Shown piece by piece: positions 32,304-42,347 of a stretch of DNA of 64,000 bases. The translations under genes were made by a program, and so were the position numbers. The notes under the pieces were generated by a model. The model ran no database searches, was not told where the DNA came from, and saw only the letters and a program-made list of their open reading frames with translations. The stretch spans positions 1-64,000 of the forward strand of contig CASDWY010000021.1 in assembly GCA_949284985.1 (NCBI GenBank), given 5' to 3'. The stretch comes from an uncultured bacterium. Its GTDB lineage: Bacteria > Cyanobacteriota > Vampirovibrionia > Gastranaerophilales > Gastranaerophilaceae. Each line of letters begins with the position of its first letter. Within the stretch, counting starts at the first letter, position 1.

Positions 32304-34505
32304 TTAAGATTGCATTTTATTACGTAATCTTACTATGTCTTGTTTGATATTTTTACAGAGAATGTTAAATTCCCGTTCTTTTCCTGAGGTTTTTAACCAA
32401 TTTTCAAACATTTCTATAAATTTTTCACCTTTTATGACCTTAACAGGGCTATTTAAGAATTCTTCAGTATATGATTTTATAAATGGCGCAGCGAAGTCTG
32501 CAATTTTGTTTGCAATACTCATTCCTGTATTTGAATATGTTTCGATGTCTTTTTTAATATTAGACTTGTAAAGATCAAATACTTGACCGTTAGGATTTAC
32601 GCATAAATACTTTGTTTTAGAGCCAAGCCCAAAGGTTGTTATTGCCTTAAATATTTTTTCAGTGTTTGCTTCCAAATCACTGCTTACTCCGTCTGTGTGA
32701 CAGCCGTAGAGCTTTTCTTCTATACTATAACCACCGTAAGTGACAACAATTGAGCTGATAAGAGATTCTATTGTTATTCTTCCATTAGTTTCTGAGGGTT
32801 TGTTAAAAGTAAGACCTGCAGCATTTCCTCTTGAATCATTGACAATAAGATCCAGGACTTTAATTGGTCTTTTGGAAATAGTTTCTTCATTTCCAAATAT
32901 TTTATCCATAATTACAAGATTAATTGCATGACCTGCTTCATGAGATATGGTAGTTTTTTTCTCAAATTCTGTATTTTCTGAGTCGTTGCTTATACCAACC
33001 ATTGCTTCCAATTTTGCATTGTTTAGGTCATCTGTTGTTATAAATTTGTTAATTCTGCCCAGATAGAGAGTTTTTCTAAAAGCTCTTTTAATAATATCTG
33101 CGAGTTCAGCCCCGGAAAAACCTGAGGTTGTTTTGGCTAATTTTTTAAGTATTTCATTCTTTTTTTCTTCAGTTTCAAAAGGTTTATCCTTTGCGTTAAT
33201 TTTTAATATTTCAAACCTTGCTTTTTCACTAAAGCGAGGGTCATCTATTTTAAATTCGAGGTCAATGCGCCCTTTTCTAAAGGCGGAGTCGAGCATATCT
33301 TTTCTATTAGTTGCCATTATAGTAATAATTTTTATTTCATCGTTTTCTTTAGCTTTGACGCCGTCCATCTCACAAAGAAGAGCATTAAGAGTGGTATCTC
33401 TTTCAGAGTTTGAGTGGTTTCCGCGAGCTGCACCAACTGCGTCAACTTCATCAATAAAAACGATAGCAGTTTTAGAAGGATGAGCTTGTGCCAGAGATCT
33501 TGCTTCTTGATACAGTTTTCTTACGTTTAAAGCACCGGAACCGACATATAGCTCAGTAAAGCTGCTTCCCTCTGTAGATATAAACGGCACTCCTGCCTCT
33601 CCGGCTATAGCTGTAGCTAAAAGAGTTTTCCCTGTCCCTGGTGGACCATATAAAATGATGCCTCCTGGCTTGTCGCTATTTTTGACATTTGGATTTTTAA
33701 GAATTGATAATAATTCATTTTCAATTTGATGTTTTACATTAAACATTCCACCAATATCAGAAAATCTTGTTTTAACTTCGTTATAAACTCTATAGTTTTC
33801 GCTTTTTGTTACTTTTTTATTTATATCTTGACATTTGTTGGGGTTTTCGTTGTTTAGTGGATTTAGTCTGTTACTTTTGTTTTCTTGGTACTTTATGGCT
33901 TTTGATTGAAAATGATCAGCCATTGATACCATTCCTTTAGAAATCAAGTAGTCATATTGGGTAGTATAGGTGTTGGAATCATTTATGCTTGGAGATTTTA
34001 GGTTAAAAAATCTTTTTCTTAGTCTCAAATCAGGAAATTTGTCTACAAAAGAAAGGATATCATCCGCTAAAGCAATTTCGTTGTTATCTATAGCTTTGAT
34101 GAATGCGGAGCTTTCAGGAGAGCTAAGGTTGCCAAGTAAAAATTGTCCTTGTTGATCGTAGTTTGTGTATGATTTAACGAATTGCCAGATTTTTACGGCT
34201 ATTTCAGGATTAATAGTTATTGCGCATTCAAATGGGGTCATTGGGTCTATTCCGCCCATTGACGGTTCAATTAAGAATTTAGCTTTTACTCGGTCATTTT
34301 CATTCTGTAATTTTTGGAATAATTGGTCTGCCTTTTTGCTGTTTTCAGTTTGAGCATCACGATTATAAAGAATCTGTTCTAAGCTTGAAATGTAGAAATC
34401 TATTCTTTCATTATCAATTTCCATGTTTCTTTTGAAGGAAATTATTGTTTGATTTTGTGGGTAAAGTTTTTTGTTAAAGGTGTTGTTTATTGCAGATATA
34501 TTCAT
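32304..34505 (-). CDS. Soluble FtsH-like AAA ATPase-M41 protease
   Basis: 733-aa AAA+ zinc protease. The start at 34505 has GAGG with good spacing. Residues 1 to about 245 are a helical, hydrophilic domain unlike the membrane anchor of FtsH; no transmembrane segment is seen anywhere. The AAA domain has Walker A GPPGTGKT (287-294), Walker B FIDEVD (350-355), an arginine-finger region (AFRKGRIDLEF) and FSGAEL. The M41 peptidase has HEAGH (522-526) and a likely third zinc ligand D in SSDLEAN. FtsH normally degrades membrane and unstable proteins from the membrane, so a cytosolic form with a new N-domain implies different substrates. Confidence 0.88.
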   Translation of the reverse strand: MNISAINNTFNKKLYPQNQTIISFKRNMEIDNERIDFYISSLEQILYNRDAQTENSKKADQLFQKLQNENDRVKAKFLIEPSMGGIDPMTPFECAITINPEIAVKIWQFVKSYTNYDQQGQFLLGNLSSPESSAFIKAIDNNEIALADDILSFVDKFPDLRLRKRFFNLKSPSINDSNTYTTQYDYLISKGMVSMADHFQSKAIKYQENKSNRLNPLNNENPNKCQDINKKVTKSENYRVYNEVKTRFSDIGGMFNVKHQIENELLSILKNPNVKNSDKPGGIILYGPPGTGKTLLATAIAGEAGVPFISTEGSSFTELYVGSGALNVRKLYQEARSLAQAHPSKTAIVFIDEVDAVGAARGNHSNSERDTTLNALLCEMDGVKAKENDEIKIITIMATNRKDMLDSAFRKGRIDLEFKIDDPRFSEKARFEILKINAKDKPFETEEKKNEILKKLAKTTSGFSGAELADIIKRAFRKTLYLGRINKFITTDDLNNAKLEAMVGISNDSENTEFEKKTTISHEAGHAINLVIMDKIFGNEETISKRPIKVLDLIVNDSRGNAAGLTFNKPSETNGRITIESLISSIVVTYGGYSIEEKLYGCHTDGVSSDLEANTEKIFKAITTFGLGSKTKYLCVNPNGQVFDLYKSNIKKDIETYSNTGMSIANKIADFAAPFIKSYTEEFLNSPVKVIKGEKFIEMFENWLKTSGKEREFNILCKNIKQDIVRLRNKMQS

Positions 34506-34577
34506 TTTGTCCTCAGTTTTTGTTATACAAAAACTCAACAAAAAGAAATTTGTTGTATTGTTTAAATTTTGTTACAT

Positions 34578-35930
34578 TTAGTTATTTCGAATATATTCTG
34601 TATAAAAACGAAAAACCTCCATGCTATCGGAAAACCATTGTGGAGAAAGTCCAGCTTTTATTTTTAGGTTAGACATAAAGTCATACTTGTTAGGTAGTTG
34701 TTCCCATACAGATGGAAGGTAAACTGCTTGATGATTTTTGTCTTTTATAATTATTCCGTCTTTAAAGGGGGTAATTTTTTCCATAAGATTTGCTTCATCA
34801 GAAAATTGTATTTTTTCTGGTGTGCTCAATAGAGAGATTGATATGGAAAGTTGATTAAACTCATCTGGTGAAAGAGGGTTAAATCTGGTATCATTGAATG
34901 CCGCATCGCTTGCGTGAAGAACGATATCATTTATAAGCGGTTGATATGCAATTATAGAACCAATACAACCTCTAAGTTTGTTATTTATTTGTAGTGTTAC
35001 AAAAGAGGCTCCTTTTTCATTAAGTACCGGTGGAATATTTGATAGCTGAACTTCTTTTTTATTAAATTTACTTTGTATACTGATTTTGCATAAGTTAATC
35101 AGATAATTTGAAAAATATTTTTTAATAAATTCATTTTTTTTGCCTTCATATAAAAGCCAGGCTCCGTACCCTACGACTCTGCTTTTGTCGTTTGTTGAGG
35201 CTGAAGAATTTGTAAGACCTATTCTAATTAATGAAAAATTGTTTTTTTTAGAAAAGCTGTTTATAGCACAGATACCGGCAGAACCGCAAGCTTGAAGCGG
35301 GTGAAGATTCTTTGTCCCGACATCTTCAATCATTTCTGCGGTGATAGCATCTATTTTTTTAGCTTCTGTGTCTGGGTGAAAATGACTTAAGTCACTTGAG
35401 ATTATAAAGGCGTTATTTGTATCTTGGTAGTATTTTTCTATTATTTTTTCAACAAAATTTTGTAAATTATAGCTTATTAGTATAGGAATTATTTTTATAT
35501 CTGTATCTTTGTAATAGTGTTGAAGAAACGGAAGTTGTACTTCTATTGAATGTTCTTTTTCAAAAGCTTGGTTATAAAATAGGCAGTTGAAGAATGTTTT
35601 TAACTCTTCATTTATAGATTTATTAATTGGAATATTGCCAAGTGGTGTTTGAAAATAATCATAGTCCGCAATTACAGGTTGTGAGAGAGCTTCGTGATGA
35701 GATGGCGCTATGATAAATATGTTTTTTATGTTTTTATCCAAATACTCAAACCCTTCACTTGCGAGTTGTCCGGAATATAAATAACCGGCATGAGGTACAA
35801 TTATTGCTCTTGTTGTAATTGTGTAAGTCTTCTTATTTTTATTTTTGAATGTTTCAAGGGTTTCAGACAGCTCTTTGGAATTAATTGGGTAAAACATTCC
35901 TGCAACGTTTGAAAATTTAGTTCTTTGCAT
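34578..35930 (-). CDS. Fused Memo-AMMECR1 protein (AmmeMemoRadiSam systems B and A)
   Basis: 450-aa fusion. Residues about 5-265 are a Memo-type domain, relatives of extradiol dioxygenases and metal-binding (PHAGYLYSG, APSHHEA, SSDLSHFH, QACGSAGI). Residues about 280-450 are AMMECR1 with the diagnostic LRGCIGS loop and FNDTRFNPLS. The system occurs in archaea and bacteria with a radical SAM partner, which is divergently transcribed 50 nt away here. The biochemical function of the set is not settled to my knowledge. It has no clear Shine-Dalgarno sequence. Confidence 0.93.
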   Translation of the reverse strand: MQRTKFSNVAGMFYPINSKELSETLETFKNKNKKTYTITTRAIIVPHAGYLYSGQLASEGFEYLDKNIKNIFIIAPSHHEALSQPVIADYDYFQTPLGNIPINKSINEELKTFFNCLFYNQAFEKEHSIEVQLPFLQHYYKDTDIKIIPILISYNLQNFVEKIIEKYYQDTNNAFIISSDLSHFHPDTEAKKIDAITAEMIEDVGTKNLHPLQACGSAGICAINSFSKKNNFSLIRIGLTNSSASTNDKSRVVGYGAWLLYEGKKNEFIKKYFSNYLINLCKISIQSKFNKKEVQLSNIPPVLNEKGASFVTLQINNKLRGCIGSIIAYQPLINDIVLHASDAAFNDTRFNPLSPDEFNQLSISISLLSTPEKIQFSDEANLMEKITPFKDGIIIKDKNHQAVYLPSVWEQLPNKYDFMSNLKIKAGLSPQWFSDSMEVFRFYTEYIRNN

Positions 35931-35967
35931 ATAATAAAAACCTATTTAAAAATTTCACTTAAACCAT

Positions 35968-35973
35968 TATAAT
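35968..35973 (+). promoter_or_regulatory. -10 element, leaderless geometry
   Basis: TATAAT, then 7 nt, then the ATG at 35981; TTTAAA is the only -35-like hexamer at 17 bp. No Shine-Dalgarno sequence is present in the 50-bp divergent gap. Confidence 0.5.
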
Positions 35974-35980
35974 ATATTTT

Positions 35981-36988
35981 ATGAAATATCAAAATAAATT
36001 GGGTGAAAAAACGCAATGTACTGTTTGTCCGCGTAATTGTATTTTAAAAGAGAATCAGCGTGGTTTCTGTCATGTTCGTCAAAATGTTGGCGGAGATATA
36101 ATTTTAACCTCGCATGGGTATAATACAGGTCTTGCTATTGACCCTATAGAAAAAAAACCTTTGTATCATTTTTATCCTTCAAGTAAAGTTTTATCGTTTG
36201 GTACTGTTGGTTGTAATTTGGGGTGTAAATTTTGCCAGAATTGGCAGACATCCAAATCTAAAATAGAGCCTCAACGGCTTAATAAAGCGACTCCAGAGCA
36301 AATTGTGCAGCTTGCTAAGGCTCATAAGTGTAAAAGCGTTGCTTTTACTTATAATGAACCAACTATTTTTTTAGAATATGTAATTGAAACTGCCAAAGCT
36401 TGTAAAGAAAATGGGATATTAACGGTAGCTGTTACTGATGGATATATAAATAAATTGCCAAGATTAGAGTTTTTTAAATATATTGATGCCGTAAATATTG
36501 ATTTAAAGGCTTTTACCGAAAAATTCTATAAGAGTAATTGCCTTGCTTCTTTAGCGCCGGTTTTAGAAACAATAAAATATGTTTGTAATGAAACAAATAC
36601 TTGGTTAGAACTTACTACATTACTTATTGAGGGAGAAAATGATAATGAAACTGAACTAAATTTAGAATGTGAATGGATTGTTGAAAATCTTAATGATAAA
36701 GTGCCGTTACATTTTAGTGCATTTCATCCGGCGTATAAATTTAATCAAAAAACAGCCACTCAAATTTCTACTTTATTTAAAGCAATTGATATTGCAAAAT
36801 CAAAAGGAATAAAATATGTATATGCAGGAAATGTTTCAAATGTAAAGACTTCCAGTACATATTGTTCAAATTGCAATAAACCTCTTATTGTCAGAATGGG
36901 ACATTTTCTTGTAGATTATAATCTTGACGATAATGGCTGTTGTAAGTATTGTGCTACAAAGTGCGACGGATATTTTGACGTCTTATAA
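35981..36988 (+). CDS. AmmeMemoRadiSam system radical SAM enzyme
   Basis: 335-aa radical SAM protein of the pyruvate formate-lyase-activase-like group. N-terminal zinc-type cysteines (CTVCPRNC, then C in GFCHVR), the SAM cluster CNLGCKFC in GTVGCNLGCKFCQNW (near residues 78-92), and a C-terminal cysteine-rich region (CSNCNKP, CCKYCATKCDG). Cofactors: [4Fe-4S] plus SAM. It is divergent from the Memo-AMMECR1 fusion, with which it forms one functional unit by strong phylogenetic association. The substrate is unknown. Confidence 0.93.
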   Translation: MKYQNKLGEKTQCTVCPRNCILKENQRGFCHVRQNVGGDIILTSHGYNTGLAIDPIEKKPLYHFYPSSKVLSFGTVGCNLGCKFCQNWQTSKSKIEPQRLNKATPEQIVQLAKAHKCKSVAFTYNEPTIFLEYVIETAKACKENGILTVAVTDGYINKLPRLEFFKYIDAVNIDLKAFTEKFYKSNCLASLAPVLETIKYVCNETNTWLELTTLLIEGENDNETELNLECEWIVENLNDKVPLHFSAFHPAYKFNQKTATQISTLFKAIDIAKSKGIKYVYAGNVSNVKTSSTYCSNCNKPLIVRMGHFLVDYNLDDNGCCKYCATKCDGYFDVL

Positions 36989-37040
36989 TAAGGTTTTTGG
37001 TGTATAATTAATGTGTTATCAATAGTAGAGGTGAAATAAG

Positions 37041-37985
37041 TTGAAGAGGATATTAATAACAGGAGGAGCAGGTTTTATAGGAAGTCATTTGTGCGAAAGA
37101 CTTTTAAATGATGGACATGATGTTATGTGTTTAGATAACTTTTTTACGGGCTCGAAAGACAATATTAGACATCTTATTGCTCATGATCATTTTGAATTGG
37201 TTCGTCATGATATAACAAAAGAGTATTTTGCAGAGGTTGATCAGATATATAATCTTGCTTGTCCGGCAAGTCCGCCTCATTATCAGTATAATCCTATAAA
37301 AACAATAAAGACTTCTGTTATAGGGATGATTAATATGCTTGGACTTGCCAAAAGATGCAAGGCAACAATTTTGCAAGCCTCAACAAGTGAAGTATATGGA
37401 GACCCTCAAGTTCATCCTCAAATTGAAAGCTATTGGGGGAATGTTAATCCTATTGGTATAAGAAGTTGTTATGATGAGGGTAAACGATGTGCGGAAACTC
37501 TTGTAATGGATTATCATCGTCAAAATAACGTTGATACAAGGATTGTTCGAATTTTTAATACTTATGGACCTAATATGGATTTGTATGATGGAAGAGTTGT
37601 CTCAAATTGTATTGTTCAGGCGTTGAAAGGTGAAAATATTACAGTTTATGGAGATGGTTTACAGACAAGAAGTTTTTGTTATGTGGATGATTTGGTAGAT
37701 GGACTTGTTAAAATGATGGAAAATAAACAAGGTTTTATAGGACCGGTTAATCTTGGTAATCCATCTGAGCGGACAATTCTTAATCTTGCGGAACTTATTA
37801 TAAAACTAACTAATTCAAAGTCAAAAATATCATTTTTGCCGCTGCCTCAAGATGATCCAACACAGCGGAAACCTAATATTGAGCTTGCAAAAAAAGAACT
37901 TGATTGGACTCCAAAAATAGAAATCGAAGATGGATTGATGAAAACTATAGAATATTTTGATAAAAAATTAAGAGGACTAATATGA
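37041..37985 (+). CDS. uxs: UDP-glucuronate decarboxylase (UDP-xylose synthase)
   Basis: Short-chain epimerase-family enzyme turning UDP-glucuronate into UDP-xylose. 314 aa. NAD site GGAGFIGSH (7-15), [12 protein letters not shown], the UXS-typical [11 protein letters not shown] and TIKTSVIG, catalytic YxxxK in SCYDEGKR, and [10 protein letters not shown]. It starts at a TTG with GAGGTG upstream. Its stop overlaps the start of the UDP-glucose dehydrogenase gene by 4 nt, so substrate-maker and user are coupled. It probably feeds the polysaccharide locus at 47-64 kb. Confidence 0.93.
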   Translation: MKRILITGGAGFIGSHLCERLLNDGHDVMCLDNFFTGSKDNIRHLIAHDHFELVRHDITKEYFAEVDQIYNLACPASPPHYQYNPIKTIKTSVIGMINMLGLAKRCKATILQASTSEVYGDPQVHPQIESYWGNVNPIGIRSCYDEGKRCAETLVMDYHRQNNVDTRIVRIFNTYGPNMDLYDGRVVSNCIVQALKGENITVYGDGLQTRSFCYVDDLVDGLVKMMENKQGFIGPVNLGNPSERTILNLAELIIKLTNSKSKISFLPLPQDDPTQRKPNIELAKKELDWTPKIEIEDGLMKTIEYFDKKLRGLI

Positions 37986-39286
37986 AGATTTGCGTTGTTG
38001 GAACAGGATATGTTGGGCTTGTAGTTGGGGCTTGTCTTGCAGAAATGGGTAACTGTGTTACTTGCGTAGATAAAGACAAATCAAAGTTGGAAAAATTGCA
38101 TAGAGGGGTTATTCCTATTTTTGAGCCGGGTTTAGAGGAATTAATTTTACAAAACGTTCAAGAGAAAAGACTTTTTTTTACAGATAATATTGGAACAGCT
38201 CTAAAAAAAGCATTAGTCTGTTTTATTGCGGTTGGAACACCTCAAGCAGAAGACGGTTCTGCGGATTTGAGTGCGGTTTATTCTGTAGCTGAGGAAATAG
38301 GAAAAAACATTGAAAATTATACTGTAGTTGTTGATAAGTCTACTGTTCCTGTAGGAACTGCTGAGAAAGTTACTGAAATTATTAAAAAGTATGCAAAATG
38401 TGAATTTGATGTTGTTTCTAATCCTGAGTTTTTGAAACAAGGTGCAGCGGTGGAAGATTTTTTAAAACCGGATCGAGTTGTTATTGGGTCAAATTCTCCA
38501 AAATCTACTCAAATAATGCAAGATTTGTATTCCCCATTTTTACGAACAGGAAATCCTGTAATTATAATGGATGTTAAATCTGCAGAAATGACAAAATACG
38601 CAGCAAATTCTTTTTTGGCAGTAAAAATTTCTTTTGCAAATGAAATAGCAAATATTTGTGAAAAAGTAGGGGCGGATGCTGAAATGGTAAGAATAGGCAT
38701 GTGCTCTGATAAGAGAATTGGTTCAAAATTTTTATTTCCAGGGCTCGGATATGGTGGAAGTTGTTTTCCAAAAGATGTTAAAGCAATGATTAAAACAGCA
38801 AAGGATTATGGATGTGGGTCTAATCTTTTGGATGCAGCCGATTATGTTAATAAAAAACAACGAGAGCTGTTTATAAGTAAAATTATTAAACGATTTGGGG
38901 AAAATCTTACAGGTGTAACTTTTGGAGTGTGGGGGTTGGCTTTTAAGCCAAAGACAAATGATATGCGAGAAGCCCCGTCTATTACTATAGTTAACGCTCT
39001 TCTTGAACGTGGAGCTAAAATTCAAGCTTATGACCCAAAAGCTTTTGAGTCTGCAATGTTGATTTTTGGTGATAAGATTGAGTATATGAAAAATTCATAC
39101 GAGGCTCTAAAGGATGCAGATTGTTTGCTTTTATTGACTGAGTGGAATGAGTTTAGAAGACCTGATTTTGAAAAAATATCAGCTTTAATGCGCCAACTAA
39201 TAATTTTCGATGGTAGAAACCAGTTTGATGCGAAAAAGTTAAAAAGCCGCGGATTTGAATATTATTGCGTTGGTAAATCTGCTTAA
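37982..39286 (+). CDS. ugd: UDP-glucose 6-dehydrogenase
   Basis: Oxidises UDP-glucose twice to UDP-glucuronate with NAD. 434 aa. Rossmann site GTGYVGL (7-13), [18 protein letters not shown], the catalytic Cys in [12 protein letters not shown] (about 255-266) and the C-terminal UDP-binding domain ([16 protein letters not shown]). It supplies the substrate of the co-translated upstream decarboxylase. It converges on galE with only a weak AT-rich inverted repeat between. Confidence 0.96.
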   Translation: MKICVVGTGYVGLVVGACLAEMGNCVTCVDKDKSKLEKLHRGVIPIFEPGLEELILQNVQEKRLFFTDNIGTALKKALVCFIAVGTPQAEDGSADLSAVYSVAEEIGKNIENYTVVVDKSTVPVGTAEKVTEIIKKYAKCEFDVVSNPEFLKQGAAVEDFLKPDRVVIGSNSPKSTQIMQDLYSPFLRTGNPVIIMDVKSAEMTKYAANSFLAVKISFANEIANICEKVGADAEMVRIGMCSDKRIGSKFLFPGLGYGGSCFPKDVKAMIKTAKDYGCGSNLLDAADYVNKKQRELFISKIIKRFGENLTGVTFGVWGLAFKPKTNDMREAPSITIVNALLERGAKIQAYDPKAFESAMLIFGDKIEYMKNSYEALKDADCLLLLTEWNEFRRPDFEKISALMRQLIIFDGRNQFDAKKLKSRGFEYYCVGKSA

Positions 39287-39293
39287 ATATAAC

Positions 39294-39325
39294 AAGTTAA
39301 ATTAAATAATAATATATTTTAACTT
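39294..39325. terminator. Weak AT-rich inverted repeat between convergent genes
   Basis: AAGTTAAA and TTTAACTT arms with a 15-17 nt loop, between ugd and galE. The stem has few G-C pairs, so termination efficiency is doubtful. Confidence 0.35.
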
Positions 39326-39335
39326 TTGTATTTTA

Positions 39336-40313
39336 TTAAAACGGTGGATTTAGCATGACTTTGTAGGCACTATTGATAATATCATCTATACTGGTATATT
39401 TGGGAAACCAATATAAAATTTCCTGTGCGAGAGTATTTGAAGCTATAAGTTGTGGTGGGTCACCTTCTCTTCTGTCTGTGTATAATACTGGAATTTCTTT
39501 TCCTGTTACTCTTTGTGCAGATTGAATAATTTCGTTAACAGAAGTTCCTATTCCTGTCCCAAGATTTAATCTATAGCTTTTATTTTCAGCGAATAATTTT
39601 TCTATAGCTAAAATATGAGCATCAGCCAAGTCCTCTACATGGATGTAATCTCTTATGCAGGTACCGTCAGGAGTATTATAATCATTTCCAAATACATTAA
39701 TAAACTCTCTTTTTCCTAATGCAGTTTCTAAAACAATTGGAATAAGATGTGTTTCAGGGTTATGTTTTTCCATTAGTTGACCGTCTTTGTCCGCCCCGGC
39801 AGCGTTAAAATATCTTAGACAAATAGATTTAAGCCCATAAGCCTTATCATAGTTTTCCATAACTTTTTCTATCATAAACTTTGTCCAACCGTAAGGATTT
39901 ATAGGGTTTTGAGGATGCTGCTCGTCTAAAGGAGAGTATTGAGGGTTTCCATATGTTGCACAGGTGCTTGAAAATACAATATTTTTTACATTATTTTCTA
40001 GCATACAGTCTAAAACATTAATTGTATTGATTAAATTATTTTGATAATATTTTTGCGGATTTTTTACACTTTCACCCACTGCTGCAAAAGCTGCAAAATG
40101 AATAACCGCATCAATTTTATGTTTTTTAAATATGGAATTAAGTTCTATTTTATTTCCAATATCAATTTGATAAAATTCTTTAGCTAAAACAGCGGCTTTA
40201 TGTCCCAGTATTAAGTTATCAATTACAATGGGATTATAACCTTTAATTAAAAGTTTTTTAACTGTATGAGAACCTATGTATCCGGCTCCGCCAAGTACAA
40301 GTATATTTTTCAT
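39336..40313 (-). CDS. galE: UDP-glucose 4-epimerase
   Basis: Interconverts UDP-glucose and UDP-galactose with bound NAD. 325 aa. GGAGYIGSH (7-15), IHFAAFAAVGESV, SSTCATYGNP, the catalytic YGWTKFMIE (YxxxK) and CLRYFNAAGAD typical of true GalE. It is monocistronic and divergent from lpxI. It differs from the epimerase-like gene at 49637, which is a more distant relative inside the polysaccharide locus. Confidence 0.95.
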   Translation of the reverse strand: MKNILVLGGAGYIGSHTVKKLLIKGYNPIVIDNLILGHKAAVLAKEFYQIDIGNKIELNSIFKKHKIDAVIHFAAFAAVGESVKNPQKYYQNNLINTINVLDCMLENNVKNIVFSSTCATYGNPQYSPLDEQHPQNPINPYGWTKFMIEKVMENYDKAYGLKSICLRYFNAAGADKDGQLMEKHNPETHLIPIVLETALGKREFINVFGNDYNTPDGTCIRDYIHVEDLADAHILAIEKLFAENKSYRLNLGTGIGTSVNEIIQSAQRVTGKEIPVLYTDRREGDPPQLIASNTLAQEILYWFPKYTSIDDIINSAYKVMLNPPF

Positions 40314-40343
40314 ATTAAAATATTAACACAAATATTTTAAATA

Positions 40344-40371
40344 TTGCTTTTGTTGTTTAATGATATATAAT
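40344..40371 (+). promoter_or_regulatory. Promoter of lpxI-lpxB
   Basis: TTGCTT (40344-40349), 16-bp spacer, TATAAT (40366-40371), about 36 nt before the TTG start at 40408; the leader holds AGGAG. Confidence 0.6.
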
Positions 40372-40407
40372 TAAACAAGATACTAGGGCATCATAGGAGA
40401 TTTAAGG

Positions 40408-41226
40408 TTGTCTATTACTTTAGAAAAAAAACAATGTTTAATTGCAGGTGACGGTGAACTTCCTGTTTTAATGGCAGAAGCAGCAGTAAAAAACGGTTGT
40501 GAGGTAGTTGCTATATCATTATCTTCAGATAATAGACGTGAGTTATCAAAAGTTTGTTCGAAAGTATATAATTATGGACCTGGTGAAATTTTAAAAATAA
40601 AAAAAGTACTTGTAGAAGAAGATATTAAACAGTTAACGTTTATTGGTAAAGTTCACAAAGGCATGCTTCTTAGACGACCTAAACTTGATTCGGAAGCAAT
40701 TAAGCTTCTTAAAGAAACAACAAGACTGAATGATGATGCAATAATGTTAACCCTTGTTGATCAGTTGGAGCAAATGGGGATTACAGTGCTTGATCAAACT
40801 ATTTTTATAAAGAATTTGATGGTTCCGCATGGTGTTCTTGGCGCATTAAAACCGACTGCAGAACAAATTGAAGATGTAGATTATGGTTTTTGGCTTGCCA
40901 AAGAAATGGGCAAACTAGATGTCGGACAATCTGTTGTTATAAAAAATAAAATGATTATGGCGGTTGAAGCAATAGAGGGAACCGACAAGTGCATAGAGAG
41001 GGGCTGCAAAATTGCTCATGGTAAAGGGGTTACAATTGTTAAAGTAGCTAAGCCTACTCAAGATACTCGTTTTGATATTCCAACAGTTGGATTGCAAACG
41101 TTAAAAATTATGAAAAAATATGGCGCAAATTTGATTGCTTTAGAGGCAGGAGAAACAATTATTGTTGATCAGAAAAAAATGGTTGAGTTTGCGGATAAAA
41201 ATAACATTGTTATAATGGCTGTATGA
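40408..41226 (+). CDS. lpxI: UDP-2,3-diacylglucosamine pyrophosphatase LpxI
   Basis: Lipid A synthesis: hydrolyses UDP-2,3-diacylglucosamine to lipid X. 272 aa, LpxI (DUF1009) family, the alternative to LpxH. GDGELPVLMA near the N-terminus, TFIGKVHKGML, and the catalytic-loop aspartate region DTRFDIPTVG (about 213-222) are visible. It begins at TTG with AGGAG upstream. Its stop overlaps the lpxB start (ATGA), so the next enzyme in the pathway is made in step. It confirms a lipid A-bearing outer membrane. Confidence 0.94.
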   Translation: MSITLEKKQCLIAGDGELPVLMAEAAVKNGCEVVAISLSSDNRRELSKVCSKVYNYGPGEILKIKKVLVEEDIKQLTFIGKVHKGMLLRRPKLDSEAIKLLKETTRLNDDAIMLTLVDQLEQMGITVLDQTIFIKNLMVPHGVLGALKPTAEQIEDVDYGFWLAKEMGKLDVGQSVVIKNKMIMAVEAIEGTDKCIERGCKIAHGKGVTIVKVAKPTQDTRFDIPTVGLQTLKIMKKYGANLIALEAGETIIVDQKKMVEFADKNNIVIMAV

Positions 41227-42347
41227 AGAAACTTTTTATTATTACTGGTGAATATTCCGGAGATAAGCATGCATCTGATATAGTCTGCGAAATGCAGGCA
41301 AAATCTAGTGATTGGCATATTGAGGCTATTGGTGGAGATAATCTGAAAGCCTTGGGGATAAAGCTTTTTTCTGATCATTCCAAGATGGCTTCTGTTGGGT
41401 TTTCTATAAAGATGCTATGGGAACATATTAATTTAGGTAAAAAAACGGTTAAATATTTAAAGGAATACAAGCCGGATGTTGTTTTGCTGGTTGATTATGG
41501 CGGCTTTAATTTGAATATTTCAAAAGTTATAAAAAAGCAGTTGCCACAGACAAAAATCATGTATTTTATTCCGCCTCAAATTTGGGCATCTCGAAAATGG
41601 AGGATAAATACAGTAAAAAAGTGTATTGATAAAGTTTTTTGTATTTTTCCTTTTGAAAAAAAACTTTATAGTGAAAATGGTATTGATTGTGAATTTGTTG
41701 GGCATCCGCTAGTACATCAAATTCCTAGAGGGGCTGATAAACAAAAATTTTTTGAAAAATATCAGCTTGATATAAATAAAAAACTTGTATCTATTTTCCC
41801 CGGAAGTAGAGTGTTTGAAGTAAAAAATTTGTTAAGAACATTTGTAAAAGCTTCAGAAATTGTATTGAATTCTTTGCCGAGTACGCAGTTTGTTATTGCA
41901 TTGGCGCCTAATTTAAAAGCGGATATAATAAAGAAATTTTTGCCGAAAGATTGTGATATTCAGATTATCCAAAATGAAAATTATTCTCTTTTAGAATTGT
42001 CGGATAGTTTAATTTTGGCATCAGGGACTGTTGCGCTTGAGGCTGCGTTGTACAATACTCCAATGCTTATAAGCTATAAAGGTCCGCAAGTGCTCTATTG
42101 GATATATTTGCTTGTCAGATGTATAAAACGTGTATCTTTACCAAATATTATTATGCATAAAAGTATTATTCGGGAGCTTATACAGAAGTATTCAAATCCT
42201 AATGCGGTTGCGCAAGAGACAATCAAAATACTTACAGACAATTCTTATAGAGAAACAATGATTAAAAGTTTGTCTGAAGTTGAAAGTCATCTTTCTACCT
42301 TAAAACCGGCTGAGGTGGTAGCAGAAAATCTTTTAAATTTGAAATAA
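41223..42347 (+). CDS. lpxB: Lipid-A-disaccharide synthase
   Basis: GT19 glycosyltransferase that joins lipid X to UDP-2,3-diacylglucosamine. 374 aa. TGEYSGDKHAS (8-18), VLLVDYGGFNL, PPQIWASRKWR, EFVGHPLVHQ, FPGSRVFEV and LASGTVALEAAL are family hallmarks. It is coupled to lpxI. The remaining lpx genes are outside the window. Confidence 0.96.
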   Translation: MKKLFIITGEYSGDKHASDIVCEMQAKSSDWHIEAIGGDNLKALGIKLFSDHSKMASVGFSIKMLWEHINLGKKTVKYLKEYKPDVVLLVDYGGFNLNISKVIKKQLPQTKIMYFIPPQIWASRKWRINTVKKCIDKVFCIFPFEKKLYSENGIDCEFVGHPLVHQIPRGADKQKFFEKYQLDINKKLVSIFPGSRVFEVKNLLRTFVKASEIVLNSLPSTQFVIALAPNLKADIIKKFLPKDCDIQIIQNENYSLLELSDSLILASGTVALEAALYNTPMLISYKGPQVLYWIYLLVRCIKRVSLPNIIMHKSIIRELIQKYSNPNAVAQETIKILTDNSYRETMIKSLSEVESHLSTLKPAEVVAENLLNLK

